Below, in pieces: positions 47,929 to 58,497 of a stretch of 64,000 nucleotides of DNA. Under the pieces are notes generated by a model. That model saw nothing but the letters and a program-made list of their open reading frames with translations, searched no databases and was not told the DNA's origin. Source of the DNA: Anaeramoeba flamelloides (taxonomy: Eukaryota; Metamonada; Anaeramoebidae); assembly GCA_027625915.1 (NCBI GenBank), contig JANTQA010000047.1:12400001-12464000 (forward strand). The letters run 5' to 3'. Each line of letters starts with the position of its first letter. Position 1 is the stretch's first letter. The translations under genes were made by a program, and so were the position numbers.

Positions 47929-48633
47929 TTAGTAATCATTCTCTTGATAGCACCATGACGGGAATTCGATTTCTTCTTCTTGATCATACATTTCTTTTGC
48001 ACATTCTGAAGAAAAGCTAACACATTGAAGAGCAAAAAACACCAATCGTTTTGTTTTATTATTCACAAAAAAGTAATTCATTGACCAGGCAACACCGATT
48101 TCTGAAAAGGGATCGTCTTGGGATAACCCCGGAACATAGCAATAAACCGAGCACCTATCGAGGTCAACTACTTCGTCCAGTTGTGACCAAAATAATTCGC
48201 ACTTGTCTGGATAAAACTCATCAACGATCGAGTTCAAGGTAGTGTTAATTCCGTTCTGTGCCAGTTTTAAATTGCTCACCCGAGTAAATGATTTTTCTCG
48301 AAGATCAGAAAAATCATATTCTGGATAACATAGGTTCAAAGCAGAAATCAAATTGACCAATGTTTTTCTTTTGATCGGATCTTTGAGAGATCCAAATCTC
48401 TTTAATCTGGGACTTAGTTTAAATTCATGGGTCGCCAAGAAATTCCTTATTTTTGGTAAGGTCAATTCAGCTACTAATTTTTGCTCCAGCCACCGTGTTT
48501 GTTGCGGCAACCTTTTCTTTTCTTGGGGCAATCTACAGACCTCCAGTGTTCCCATAATAACACCAGTGGCAGTAATTAATCCATTTAAATCATTAATTAC
48601 TTGATTTAATCCTCCGTGATTGATAAACTCCAT
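47929..48633 (-). CDS. MAF1: MAF1, repressor of RNA polymerase III
   Basis: A 234-residue intronless product. The N-terminal FINHGGLNQVINDLNGLITA matches the conserved first block of MAF1, followed by a variable linker. The core blocks are unmistakable: RKTLVNLISALN and YPEYDFSDLR (about 89-112), LFWSQLDEVVDL (148-159), CSVYCYVPGLSQDDPF (161-176) and WSMNYFFVNNKTKRLVFF (183-200). The tail is acidic (EEEIEF), as in relatives. MAF1 binds Pol III and blocks recruitment of its initiation factors under stress or starvation, and it is itself switched on by dephosphorylation, in yeast through PP2A-type phosphatases. Human MAF1 is slightly longer (256). The linker contains few obvious phosphosites by eye, so its regulation here is uncertain. 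Stop TAA. Confidence 0.95.
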   Translation of the reverse strand: MEFINHGGLNQVINDLNGLITATGVIMGTLEVCRLPQEKKRLPQQTRWLEQKLVAELTLPKIRNFLATHEFKLSPRLKRFGSLKDPIKRKTLVNLISALNLCYPEYDFSDLREKSFTRVSNLKLAQNGINTTLNSIVDEFYPDKCELFWSQLDEVVDLDRCSVYCYVPGLSQDDPFSEIGVAWSMNYFFVNNKTKRLVFFALQCVSFSSECAKEMYDQEEEIEFPSWCYQENDY

Positions 48634-50029
48634 AAAATCGAATTAATTCCTGATATTTTGTTTGTTGAGATGGTACTTTCGGTTGGTTTGATAGTTGATT
48701 TCTTTTGTGGTTTTGTAGTTTGTTTATGCAAAAATTAATAATTAGATCAGTAAATAGAGGGGAAATAGTAAATTCAAAACAGAAAATATTTAGAGCTTCA
48801 AAACTATGATAAATGTGAAAAGAATAATAAAACCTACCTATAATTTTTATGTTTGTTTTAAATAAAAAATCCTTTTGCAGCACTTTTTAAAAAAATAACA
48901 AATAATAAGAAACTAAAAAAAAAAATGAGTTATTATAAAAATTTCAGTATATTAAATAAATTAAAGTTTTTCTGAGGTGTTCCTCAGAAATTATAAATCT
49001 TGTTCAGTTTTGAAGAATATTATAATCTGGGTCTAATGGTTCGGGTCGATTTATTAAATTAAAAATTTTTTCAAAGAGGCACATCTTGACTACAAACTAT
49101 TAAAGTGATCAGAAACTGGAATATGGTGAAAAAACAGGCAAAATGAAAATTTAAATTGATCATAATATTTATTGAACTTAAATATTAATTTTCCATTGAA
49201 AAAATTGAAGTTGGTGGTTGGTTTTTTCATTGAATTGCTCTAGAAAGTCTGAATTAAAAAATGAGTTTTTCTTGTTTAAGGTTACAATCTGATCAATTAA
49301 AAATTTTGAATATTGTTATTTCCTAATACCCAAAATAGAATTTTTTTCATTCCGGTTCATCTGATCAACAAATAACAAATTATTAAAATCGTTATTTCGG
49401 TTTAATTCGTGACAGTCTTATTTGAAAAATGTCTAAGGTGAAATTACAAAGAAAAGACTAAAAAGTTTTAAGATTAATACTTGAGAGTTTTTTCTGAATC
49501 ATAAAGATATTCATATTTTCTCTTTGCAGCAAAAAAAAAAAAGTTATAAGACCAGGTAAAAACAAACAAGTTTAAAATGAAAAAAACGAAAGTATTTTTT
49601 CCTAAAGTTTGAAATTTTGATTTAAAAAAAACAATCTTTAAAAAACCTAAAAATAAGATATAATTTCAGAAATTTTTAAAAGGGTTACAGAATGTAAAAA
49701 AAATATGAAATTAAGCCCCACTCGAATTTTAAGAAGATATATGATTAAAATATAATGAATTGATTCAAAAAAGTCTTTGAAAATTGAGTGAATAAAAAGA
49801 AGGTAAAATTTTGCAATTTTTGGATTTTTGAAGGAAAAATTTTTTTGATCCAGGAATTTGATCAAGTCTGGAATAAAAAAACTGTAATTATAATCGGATC
49901 TTTTTAAGATCTATGAAACAGAGACTTCACTTTATTTTAAAGTTTTTTTATACCCAGGGACTAAACTCAGTAATGTTTGAAAAGAATCTTGGTCTTTTTT
50001 TTTTTGTAAAATTTCTATATGTCCTTAAT
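48634..50029. other. Upstream region of MAF1 and intergenic stretch
   Basis: A/T-rich. Nothing structured was recognised beyond short poly-A/T tracts; open frames at 48593-48883 and 49647-49865 are not accepted. Confidence 0.5.
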
Positions 50030-50620
50030 AAAATTAAGCACTATTTTTTTCTGATTAATATTTTTCGAAATCTAACCTTATAACTTAATTCAATTAACCA
50101 CTGGGATAAATTTTTTTAGAATAAAAAAACTCAACTTTTGAATATCAAAAATATTTTTTGAAATTACTATGCACTTTTTTATTTTTTTTTAAAAAATTGG
50201 GGTTGAGAAAAGCTTGAAATTAAAGAATAAGTTAATATATTAAATTAGAATGGTTTTCCGGAGAGTTTATCTTTTTAGTTTAACTTTTTTTTAATTTTAC
50301 CATTTAAAACTAAAATAAAACATTTGAGGACCAAATTAGTCCCTTTTATGAAAAGAAATTTCCCATAATTTAGAATTTATTTTAGTAAATGGGTTAAAAC
50401 AAGATACTGTATCTAAAAATATACATAATTTCAAGTGTGAATTCAATCATTTGGGCAAAAAATGTTTATAAGAAAAAGTTAAATGGAAACTTTATTTATT
50501 TTAATTTTTTCATTTAGTTTTTTGAATTTTTTTAATGGAAGGTATTTGATCAGTTTTCCATTTTTTAGTGTTTTAAGTCGTAGGGGCATATTATTGGGAT
50601 TTGAAAGTAAGTCCCCCTTT
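50030..50620. repeat. Dispersed repeat family H, copy 1
   Basis: Matches 62070-62650 in the same orientation: GATTAATATTTTTCGAA, CTTAATTCAATTAACCACTG, CAGAGAGTTTATCTTTTTA-like text, GACCAAATTAGTC and TTCAATCATTTGGGCAAAAA. Non-coding. Confidence 0.75.
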
Positions 50621-50805
50621 ATTAAAACAAAAACCACAGTTTTTTATTGTTTCAAAGAATTTTATTAAACGGTATATTTGATCTATTAAGCAAATTATAT
50701 TGTTTGTGTGCAATAAGGCTCCTCCATCAAGGGGGGGGTTGTATACCATGGTAAACAATATTGACAATTTTTTACCTATATTTAAATCTAATAAAATACT
50801 GATTA

Positions 50806-51000
50806 CAGTCAGTTCCATGGATAATGTACAAACTTTCAAGGAAATTTAAGACATAAAACAATTCCAAATTACGATACAAATTTCAAATTCTAGCAAAATA
50901 ATTTGTATAAAAAAAAATCCAAAAAAATGTACTTTGATTTGAGATTTTTTTGTACCTTAAATTGTGTTGAAAGTTTTTGTCCTAAAAGTGGAACTATCTG
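50806..51000. mobile_element. MITE family A, copy 4
   Basis: 195 bases flanked by TA at both ends (CAGTCAGTTCCATGG ... GTGGAACTATCTG). Palindromic arms with partly eroded AAGGCACAAA boxes. Confidence 0.85.
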
Positions 51001-51439
51001 TATCAAAAAAATTTTTTTTTTTTGGTTTTTTGGGTCATTTGGGGTTTAGGTGAATAATATTTGGACCTGTGTAACAACATACTCGTTTTTTTTTGTCCCT
51101 TTTAAGTGGTGATATGATGAACTGCTGTTTTTAAAAGAATATTGATATGAAAAGTCAAAAGATCAAAATTTTAAAAAGCTTGCCAAAAAAAAACACACAT
51201 CTCTATTAATTATAAATCATCAAAAGTCCAATTTCTAAAAAAGGAAATGATTTTTTTAAGCTTCTTTTAAGAAATAAAAATTTTTTGAAACATTACTTGA
51301 CTTTTAAAATCTTTTTTTGGGAAGCTGGATGAAATTTTTGTTCTCTATAATTTACTAAAAATAATATGTACAGACTTTGTTATTCGATATTTCAAAATAA
51401 TAGCTACTATAATGAAAAAAACATATTAAGGGAGTAGTC
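51001..51439. other. Intergenic stretch, no gene seen
   Basis: A/T-rich spacer between MITE A and repeat L. No reading frame or repeat was recognised. Confidence 0.5.
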
Positions 51440-52150
51440 ATTTTTGAAAATAAAATGAAATCTTGTCAAGATCTTGAAAATTTTTTTTTTGTAATTTGTG
51501 TTTTGACTTATGAAATGGATGAGTTAACCTCATTTAAACAATTTATTGATTTGAGTCTCTTTTTTGAAATTCAAAATTTGCATCTTTCCAATATAAAACG
51601 AAAAAAAGTAACCTATTATTTTGTTTAAGAACCAAGTTAATTCTTGAAAATGGCAAAACATATTTTTCGTTTTATGTTGGAAAGTATTGATTTTGAAAGC
51701 AAATTTTTTATTTTGTTATTCTTTTTCTTTGATTACTATTTCAATTCAAATCTTAGCCGTTAAAACTATTCGTGGTGTAGGTGATTCAATAAATGAATAT
51801 TCAGTAGAAGCTTAACTACAGTTTATCAATTAAATTGAGATCTATGATGCAAAAAAAATTTTTTTCTTGAATGTTTTAGAAAAAGTTGTTTTCTGGTTTT
51901 CAAAAAATGAAAAAAAATTGCAAAAAAATTTTCCAAATTGATTAATTTTTTTAACAAATTGTTTGGTCTTATTCACATGAAAACCTTATAACAATTCGAA
52001 TCATTTTTGGCAGAAAAAAATTGAATTTGAATTTTGAGGATAAAATTAACTAATTCCCAAATATCTTCAAGAAAATTTTATTTTGAAAAATTGAATTTCA
52101 TCTTAAAACAAAAACAAAATTTCTGAGTAAAATTTTTAAATGACGACAAA
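51440..52150. repeat. Dispersed repeat family L, copy 1
   Basis: The distal part (51640-52150) matches 61390-62070, where a family A MITE interrupts it. The proximal part (51450-51660) matches 9370-9640. Landmarks are TATTTCAATTCAAATCT, CTTATTCA and TTTATTTTGAAAAATT. Non-coding. Confidence 0.7.
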
Positions 52151-52599
52151 ACTTTGATTATTATAACTACTATACTTAAAAAAATACAATTATTTTTTAA
52201 TCCGTTAAATATATCAATTTTTTTGGTTAACCAAAAGTTTTATCTCAAAAAAGAACAAAAATCTTTATATTAATATTACTAGTAACAAAGAAATTTTATA
52301 GTAGAATAATGATCAAAATGGCAATAAAAGGGGTAAAACTTGTTAAATTGTGAGAAATAAAATGAATTTAATAGTTTTCTTTTTCGGAAAAAATGGAAAA
52401 AAAAAATTGATCTCACTAAACTAATTTTCTTTTATGGCTTTCTTAGTCGATCAGAATTTTTTGACACCTGGGATCTACAAAATACGAAAGTAGAGAATAC
52501 CACCAATAACATATTTTAAAATTTTACCTTGTTGTCGTAGAAGACTAGTCCCTTAGCAAGGGAAATTGATCTTTTATCGAAATAAAAATATTACTTTTT
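52151..52599. other. Intergenic stretch, no gene seen
   Basis: A/T-rich spacer. No reading frame or repeat was recognised. Confidence 0.5.
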
Positions 52600-52794
52600 T
52601 TTTTTTATTATTGTTCCAACCATGTATATAATCCATTCCACATAGAATATCTAGTTTCGGATCAATTTTGAAAGTAAACCCCTTGATATTGTAAGTCAAT
52701 TTTAAATTTGGAAGGAAATTTGTTCAAACTTTTTTATGATTCTATCATTTTTTTTGAAATTTATTGGTTTTTTTATAATAAAAATTTTTGCTTA
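52600..52794 (+). repeat. Fragment of family B element
   Basis: Matches the left interior of the complete copy at 43425-43903 (TTGTTCCAA/TTGTACCAA, TCAATTTTGAAAGTAAA, TTTTTTTTGAAATTT). It runs directly into family C copy 2. Confidence 0.65.
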
Positions 52795-53520
52795 AGGGTT
52801 GAGTCATTTTACTTGGATTTGTTCAATACCCATGCGATGACTTGAAACTAAAAAGGGTATTGAGAAATTGAACTTCTTTTGATTGATAAAATTCAAATAA
52901 CAAATAATGAATTTTGAGAAGATCTCAGAGGTAAAAAAATCAATAATAAAAAAGTATAAAAGGTATTCTTCATTCTAAAAAAGAAAATTTATAAAAAAAA
53001 ATTATTTTTTTCTCAATTAAAAAACAATTCCAAATTTAAAAAAAAAATTACAGTTTCTTTTTTTTTAATTTCCAAAGGATCAAATTTCTTCAATTTAAAA
53101 CAAATTGTTTTCATAAAGTATACAATCGGTTTAATTCTATTTAATCTAATATGTGGTTGGGTTGTAACTCCCTCTATTTGACCAAGTAAGGATGTTGTAA
53201 CATTCTATAAGATAAAAAAGTAACTTATTTTGAGAAATGAAAAAAGTGAATAAAAAAAATCTTATAGATCTCAAAAAGCACCAAAGAGAGAAACTTTGAA
53301 AATGGCATAATTGTTTTCAAAATGACAAATTCAACAACCATTCTAATTGGGAATTGAGTGTCGCTCTTTGGCGTTTTTTCTAAAAATTTACTCTTTTTTG
53401 AAAGTTGATTTTTGGAGATCAATGAGGCTTCGCATGCTGGTTAGTTTTTGATTGGTGTTAGTTACTCATAAAAAATATAAAATTTTTTTAATCTATTTCT
53501 GAAAATTATTTTTTAGCGTA
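52795..53520. repeat. Dispersed repeat family C, copy 2
   Basis: See the match at 5385-6200. Shared phrases include GAACTTCTTTTGATTGA, CAAATAACAAATAA, AATTTCCAAAGG and GTTGATTTTTGGAGATCAAT. Non-coding. Confidence 0.7.
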
Positions 53521-53634
53521 ATGATTCGACCCTTAAGGTTAACAATCCCTGAAATTTAAATAAAGACTTCTTGTAGTGGGTGTGGTGGCTAGTTATTTTG
53601 GTTCTTGTCTGATCAATCTAGGATTATATATGAA

Positions 53635-54158
53635 TACTAATACTATGAATTTCCAATAAAAAAACGAAAATTTTTAGTTCACATTCCAAAATATTTTTCT
53701 ATGAATAATTAGTTACATGAAATCCAAATATCTTATCTAATATTTTAGAAATGGTATTTTTAGACATTTAATTAAACTTCCATAGACAACTCTAAGGCAA
53801 GAGTTTTTACTCTGCTAATTTTGTTGTAACCTTAATAATTAATATACATTTTGGGAAATTGAAATAAAAATTTTCATTTATGAATTGGAAAATAACAGTA
53901 CTAATATTTGCCAATTAAAAAATCAACATTTTTAGTTCACGTTCCAAAATATTGTTCTGTTTATCCGATGAAGAAAATTCAAAGATCTTAACAAAAACTT
54001 TTCGAAATGATATTTTTAGACAATAAGTTAAACTTCCATAGTTAATTCTAAGACATAATTTTTCGTATGCTAATTTTGTTGTGGCCTTAATAATTAATAT
54101 TCATTTTGGGAAATTGAAAGAAAAATTTTCATTTATTAATTGGTAAATAACAGTCATG
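53635..54158. repeat. Tandem duplication of about 260 bases
   Basis: 53635-53899 and 53900-54158 are direct copies. Both contain TTTTTAGTTCAC, TTCCAAAATATT, TTAAACTTCCATAG, GCTAATTTTGTTGT and CCTTAATAATTAATAT before CATTTTGGGAAATTGAAA. About 80% alike by eye. Confidence 0.8.
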
Positions 54159-54202
54159 GCTAAAAAAGGTAATTCTGGGCTGTTTAGTTTTTTTTAAAAA
54201 TA

Positions 54203-54680
54203 CTGTTTTCCAAATAATGAGTGCTGAAAAGTATAATTTGTGTTTCAAAATAAAAAGCATGTTTTTTTTGTTATCAAAGATCTAAACATTAACGGTTCAT
54301 GGAAACTGGCAAGAAACACTAAGCGAATATGGTATTGGTTTTTTAAAGTTCTATTATTTAAAATAAAATTATAAAAATGGAGTATCAAATTTCAAATTTT
54401 ATAGAAAAAAATTGAATTAGTTTTTTATAAAATTTTTATAATCAAAAAAACAAAACGATTTCCAAAAAATTGAGAATATTATGAAAAATTTTCAACTAAT
54501 TGCATTCCTAATATAAAATTTACTTAAAATATTCAATAGTTTACCTTCAAAATTGGTTTAAACGTAAGTGTGTTAGTAGGTGGTGAATTGGATGTTACAT
54601 TGGAACAAGAAGAAAAAAAGCACGGATTATATTTTGAAACACGGATTATACTCGTTGGTCACGCTTTATTTTTTTCACTA
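54203..54680 (-). mobile_element. TIR element family B, copy 2 (inverted orientation)
   Basis: 478 bases with TA flanks, reverse complement of the copy at 43425-43903. Its right end reads ACGGATTATACTCGTTGGTC then GCTTTATTTTTTTCACTA. It abuts another family B fragment at 54683, suggesting insertion into an older copy. Confidence 0.82.
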
Positions 54681-54682
54681 TA

Positions 54683-54835
54683 GAACTTTCGGAAATCAGT
54701 ACCATATTTGCTTAGTGTTTATTACCGGTTTCTATGATCGATTAATATTTCGTTTTTATTTAACAAAAGAAACATAATTTTGACATTTGAAACACAAATT
54801 AAACTTTTCTACTCAAGTTATTTTGTAGAAAGCTT
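54683..54835 (+). repeat. Right-end fragment of family B
   Basis: GAACTTTCGGAAATCAGTAC onward matches 43756-43903 to near the right end (GAAACACAAATTAAACTTTT, then TTATTTTGTAG). Confidence 0.7.
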
Positions 54836-54924
54836 GTTTCTGATTACCACTTATTAACATTTTTTTAGTGGTCTAAAGTGTCAACTTTCTGGAAAAAAAA
54901 CGATGTCATTAGTTGCAGAAAGTT

Positions 54925-55195
54925 TTGTTATTAAAAAGATAAATTCTAAAAAGGAAGGATCAAATTGTTAAATTTATCTCTAGAAAAATAGAGTAAATCA
55001 ATGAAAAAAAATTTAATCCTCAAAAAAACAAAAAAATTTCAAAAAAAATGATAAATTACCAAAAATTTTGAACAAACCTATTTCAAAATTTAACATTTAA
55101 TAAAAAGATCTTAAAGTTAACCTTCAAAATTGATTGGATGTCAGGTATACTTTTGGGGAATGAATTAGATGTTCTATTGGAACAAGACAAAAAAT
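54925..55195 (-). repeat. Left-half fragment of family B, inverted
   Basis: The reverse complement of this segment matches 43500-43750 of the complete element (TTGTTCCAATAGAACATCTA, AATCAATTTTGAAGG, TTTGATCCTT). Confidence 0.65.
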
Positions 55196-57168
55196 AATCA
55201 CAGTTTTTAATTGTGAATATGGGTTATTAAAGCTCTTGGGAACAGGTTTTATGAGTTACTTTATCGATTTTTGAAGTTTAAATAAAAAAATATTTTTCTT
55301 CTCAACGATTTTACTTTCTCCAAAATAAATTCAACAAATAAATTGAATATAATTTGGTCTCCCATTTACTTGAACGTTGCCTTTTTCTTCTTTGGGTTGG
55401 GTTTTCAAACATTCCAAAAATAAAGGAAAATTTTAAAATTGCAAAAATATGAAACGGTTGAGAAATTTTTTTCTTGTTAAATTTTTCATATTTGGAATCG
55501 CAAATTTATTGGAAATTGCAAATAAAAAATAACCAACAGTATTTACCAATAACAAGATACCCAGATCACCAAATCATTGAATAGTGTTGGATATCAAAAA
55601 GTTGATATTTTAACTGTTTTTTGTAGACTTTGCAGCAAATAAAAAATATAAAATTCTTGTAATTCTATTGGCTTGTTGTTTGATTCAAATTTTCCTCAAA
55701 GAGTGACTCACCAAAAATGAATTACATTTCAAAAATAAAACTAAAAAATTCAAGAATTCAATTTGTTCAATAATAAATGTTTTTGAATATTCTGATTATT
55801 CAATGAAGTTTTAAATTCTTTTTTGGCAAATCTGTTGAAATAATTGTTGTTATTTCTAGATTTTATCTGTAAGCGGTTGAAATAATTAAGATTTTTTTTT
55901 TGGCATTTGAAAGTCTTCGTTACTCTCATCAGAGTGGTTAATTTTTTCCTTTTTGTTGGACTTTATATCTTACCAAATGTATATTTTTGCGAAAAGAGTT
56001 TAAGGATTAGTCAAAACAATAGTTTACCAAAAAATTTTTTTTCTTATTTTCTTAAATGCTTTTTTCAGATTTTATAAAAAAACTTCATTTTCTCAAATAA
56101 AGCATCAGAAATGTATTAAATCATTTCCAAGTTGATTCTTTTTGTTAAATTTTCAAATATATAATTCTGCAAGCCAGAAAAAAAATCTAACAAAACTGTT
56201 AAAAAAAACTATTTTTGATTTTGATAACATTTAAAATTTTTGTAAATACAAAGAAATCACAAAACACTTTATGGAAGAAATTAGAAGACAATTTTTTTTT
56301 TCAATCAAAACGAATGATCGATTTCTTTGTGTTATCTAACAATACGAAGATTATTAAAAGTAAAATTTGACAAATTTTGTAAAAATCTAAAGTTAAAAAA
56401 ATTCTTTTTCATTTTACTAGAATTTAAAAAGAAGAAGGAGTCAATAACACATTACCAGAATTATCAAATCACTTGATTTAGTTTTGTTAGGATTAGAAAA
56501 ACTGAATTATCTCAACGTGAACAAAAAGTGTTAGATATCACCCGTGTCGGTTTGGTGTGTGAGTGTTAAAAATAAGTAGAAAGAAATAAAAAAAGTTGAA
56601 AAAAGTAATAAATCTATGAATAAAATGAACCAAACTCGAAACCACCATTCTTTATTTTTCATGAAGAAAGAGAACTTTTTTTATTTTTCGAAAAGATCTG
56701 CAAATGTCATTTATAGGAAACAAATTTGAAGAGACACTGGCCCTGTTTCGAATGACGGTCAAGGGGTGTTTGTGTTTAATCTGTTAAATGTCAAACAATT
56801 CAATTAGAGAAAAAAGAAAAACGTTGAAAATGATTCTGATGTTTTTCTGTTTTCAACCACAAATTTTTAGTGAATGATTCAGATTTCTTGAACAAATCAT
56901 CAGTGTTGTTTCAAGCTTTACAGTTGATTTTTATTAAAAAGAAATTTATATAGTAAAAGAAATCATTTTTTTTTTCATTCTAAATTGTAAGTTTTCAATA
57001 ATTTACTTTTTTTTTTTTTTTTTTCTTTCTACTTTTTGTTTTGCTTTTCTTTTCGTTTTTTTTTTTTTTTTTAAACAAAAACAAGATTTAATTTTTTCTC
57101 CTTTTTTTTTACAATATCTTTCTTTAACTCATATTCTTTTCGGTTCACTTTATTTTAGATCAACTATC
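55196..57168 (+). other. Upstream region of glutamate dehydrogenase
   Basis: A/T-rich to about 56400. 56400-56800 is visibly richer in G/C and contains a 26-codon open segment (56492-56569) of ordinary amino-acid composition but no ATG or family match. 57009-57120 consists of poly-T tracts with CTTT interruptions, followed by TATTTTAG at 57151-57158 just before the start codon. The last item could be a leader-intron acceptor or part of a T-rich promoter. Confidence 0.45.
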
Positions 57169-58497
57169 ATGTCCACCAAAAAACTTTTGAACATCGTTAA
57201 AAAACGAGATCCAAACCAAACCGAATTTTACCAAGCTGTCGAAGAAGTTGTCAAAACACTCGAACCAGTTTTTGAAAAAGATGAAAAATATGTTAAAGTA
57301 ATGGAACAAATCCTCGAACCAGAAAGATTAGTCCAATTCCGTGTTGCATGGATTGATGACGAAGGTAACCAACAAGTCAACAGAGGTTTCCGTGTCCAAT
57401 TTAACTCTGCCATTGGACCATACAAGGGCGGTCTCAGATTCCACCCATCTGTCAATCTATCTATCATCAAATTCCTTGGATTTGAACAGATCTTCAAAAA
57501 CTCCCTCACAACCCTCCCAATGGGCGGTGGAAAAGGTGGTTCCGATTTTGATCCAAAGGGAAAATCCAACAACGAAGTCATGAGATTCTGTCAAGCATTC
57601 ATGTCCGAACTCTACAGACACATTGGACCAAACAGAGACGTCCCAGCAGGTGACATTGGTGTCGGCGGAAGGGAAATTGGTTACATGTATGGAATGTACA
57701 AGAAAATCACAGCCCAATTCGAAGGTGTTCTCACCGGAAAGGGAAGAAACTGGGGAGGATCCTTGATCAGACCAGAAGCCACCGGATATGGTCTTGTCTA
57801 CTTTACCAAGAACATGCTCGAAGCTAACAACAAATCCTTCAAAGGAAAGAAGGTTCTCGTCTCCGGATCAGGAAACGTTGCCCAATACTGTGTCGAAAAA
57901 TTACTCGAATTCGGTGCCCTCCCACTTACCATGTCCGACTCTAAAGGTACCATCTTTGTTGAAGGCGGTATCGACGAAGAACTCTTGAAGGAAATCTTCG
58001 AATTAAAAAACGTCAAGAGAGGAAGACTCGCTGAACTTAAAGAAAGAAAAGGTGTTAAATACATGGAAGGTAAAAAACCATGGGGAATCCCAGCCGACAT
58101 CGCTCTCCCATGTGCCACCCAAAACGAAATCCTCGGAGAAGATGCCCAAATCCTCGTTGACAATGGTGTCTTTGCCATCGCTGAAGGTGCTAACATGCCT
58201 TCCGACCCAGAAGCCCAAGATATCTATCTCAAAAACGGTATCCTCTACGGACCAGCTAAAGCTGCCAACGCAGGTGGCGTCGCCGTCTCCGGTCTTGAAA
58301 TGTCTCAAAACTCCTTGAGAATGAGCTGGACAAGAGAAGAAGTTGACGAAAAACTTAAGGTCATCATGAAAGATATCTTCGAAGCTTGTGACTCCGCTTC
58401 CAAAAAATACGGTCTCAAAGGAAACTACATGGCTGGTGCTAATATTGCCGGTTTCTTGAAAGTTGCCGATTCAATGATCGACCAAGGTTGGATCTAA
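57169..58497 (+). CDS. gdhA: NADP-type glutamate dehydrogenase
   Basis: A complete 442-residue hexameric family-I glutamate dehydrogenase, the same length as bacterial and protist GdhA. It interconverts glutamate and 2-oxoglutarate plus ammonia. Visible in order: GFRVQFNSAIGPYKGGLRFH (73-92, substrate pocket), PMGGGKGGSDFDPKG (117-131, catalytic Lys near 122), DVPAGDIGVGGREIGYMYG (157-175), RPEATGYG (201-208), the dinucleotide-binding motif SGSGNVAQY (232-240), and MSDSKG after the second strand, which suits NADP. IAEGANMP and GPAKAANAGGV close the active site. No targeting peptide is apparent, so it is probably cytosolic. Codons end in C far more often than in neighbours (many CTC, ATC, TCC, ACC), a sign of selection for high expression. 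The gene is intronless. Bacterial-type origin by transfer is possible, but such enzymes are common in protists. Confidence 0.97.
   Translation: MSTKKLLNIVKKRDPNQTEFYQAVEEVVKTLEPVFEKDEKYVKVMEQILEPERLVQFRVAWIDDEGNQQVNRGFRVQFNSAIGPYKGGLRFHPSVNLSIIKFLGFEQIFKNSLTTLPMGGGKGGSDFDPKGKSNNEVMRFCQAFMSELYRHIGPNRDVPAGDIGVGGREIGYMYGMYKKITAQFEGVLTGKGRNWGGSLIRPEATGYGLVYFTKNMLEANNKSFKGKKVLVSGSGNVAQYCVEKLLEFGALPLTMSDSKGTIFVEGGIDEELLKEIFELKNVKRGRLAELKERKGVKYMEGKKPWGIPADIALPCATQNEILGEDAQILVDNGVFAIAEGANMPSDPEAQDIYLKNGILYGPAKAANAGGVAVSGLEMSQNSLRMSWTREEVDEKLKVIMKDIFEACDSASKKYGLKGNYMAGANIAGFLKVADSMIDQGWI

Noticed and set aside
49015-49060. Possible tRNA B box (GGTTCGGGTC)
   Set aside because: No matching A box, acceptor stem or cloverleaf could be drawn around it.
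57151-57168. Leader-intron acceptor directly before the dehydrogenase start
   Set aside because: TATTTTAG fits the acceptor pattern, but no donor could be chosen in the T-rich leader, so it is only mentioned, not annotated as an intron.
57228-58318. Several antisense and shifted open frames within glutamate dehydrogenase
   Set aside because: Shadows caused by the gene's codon bias; no motifs.
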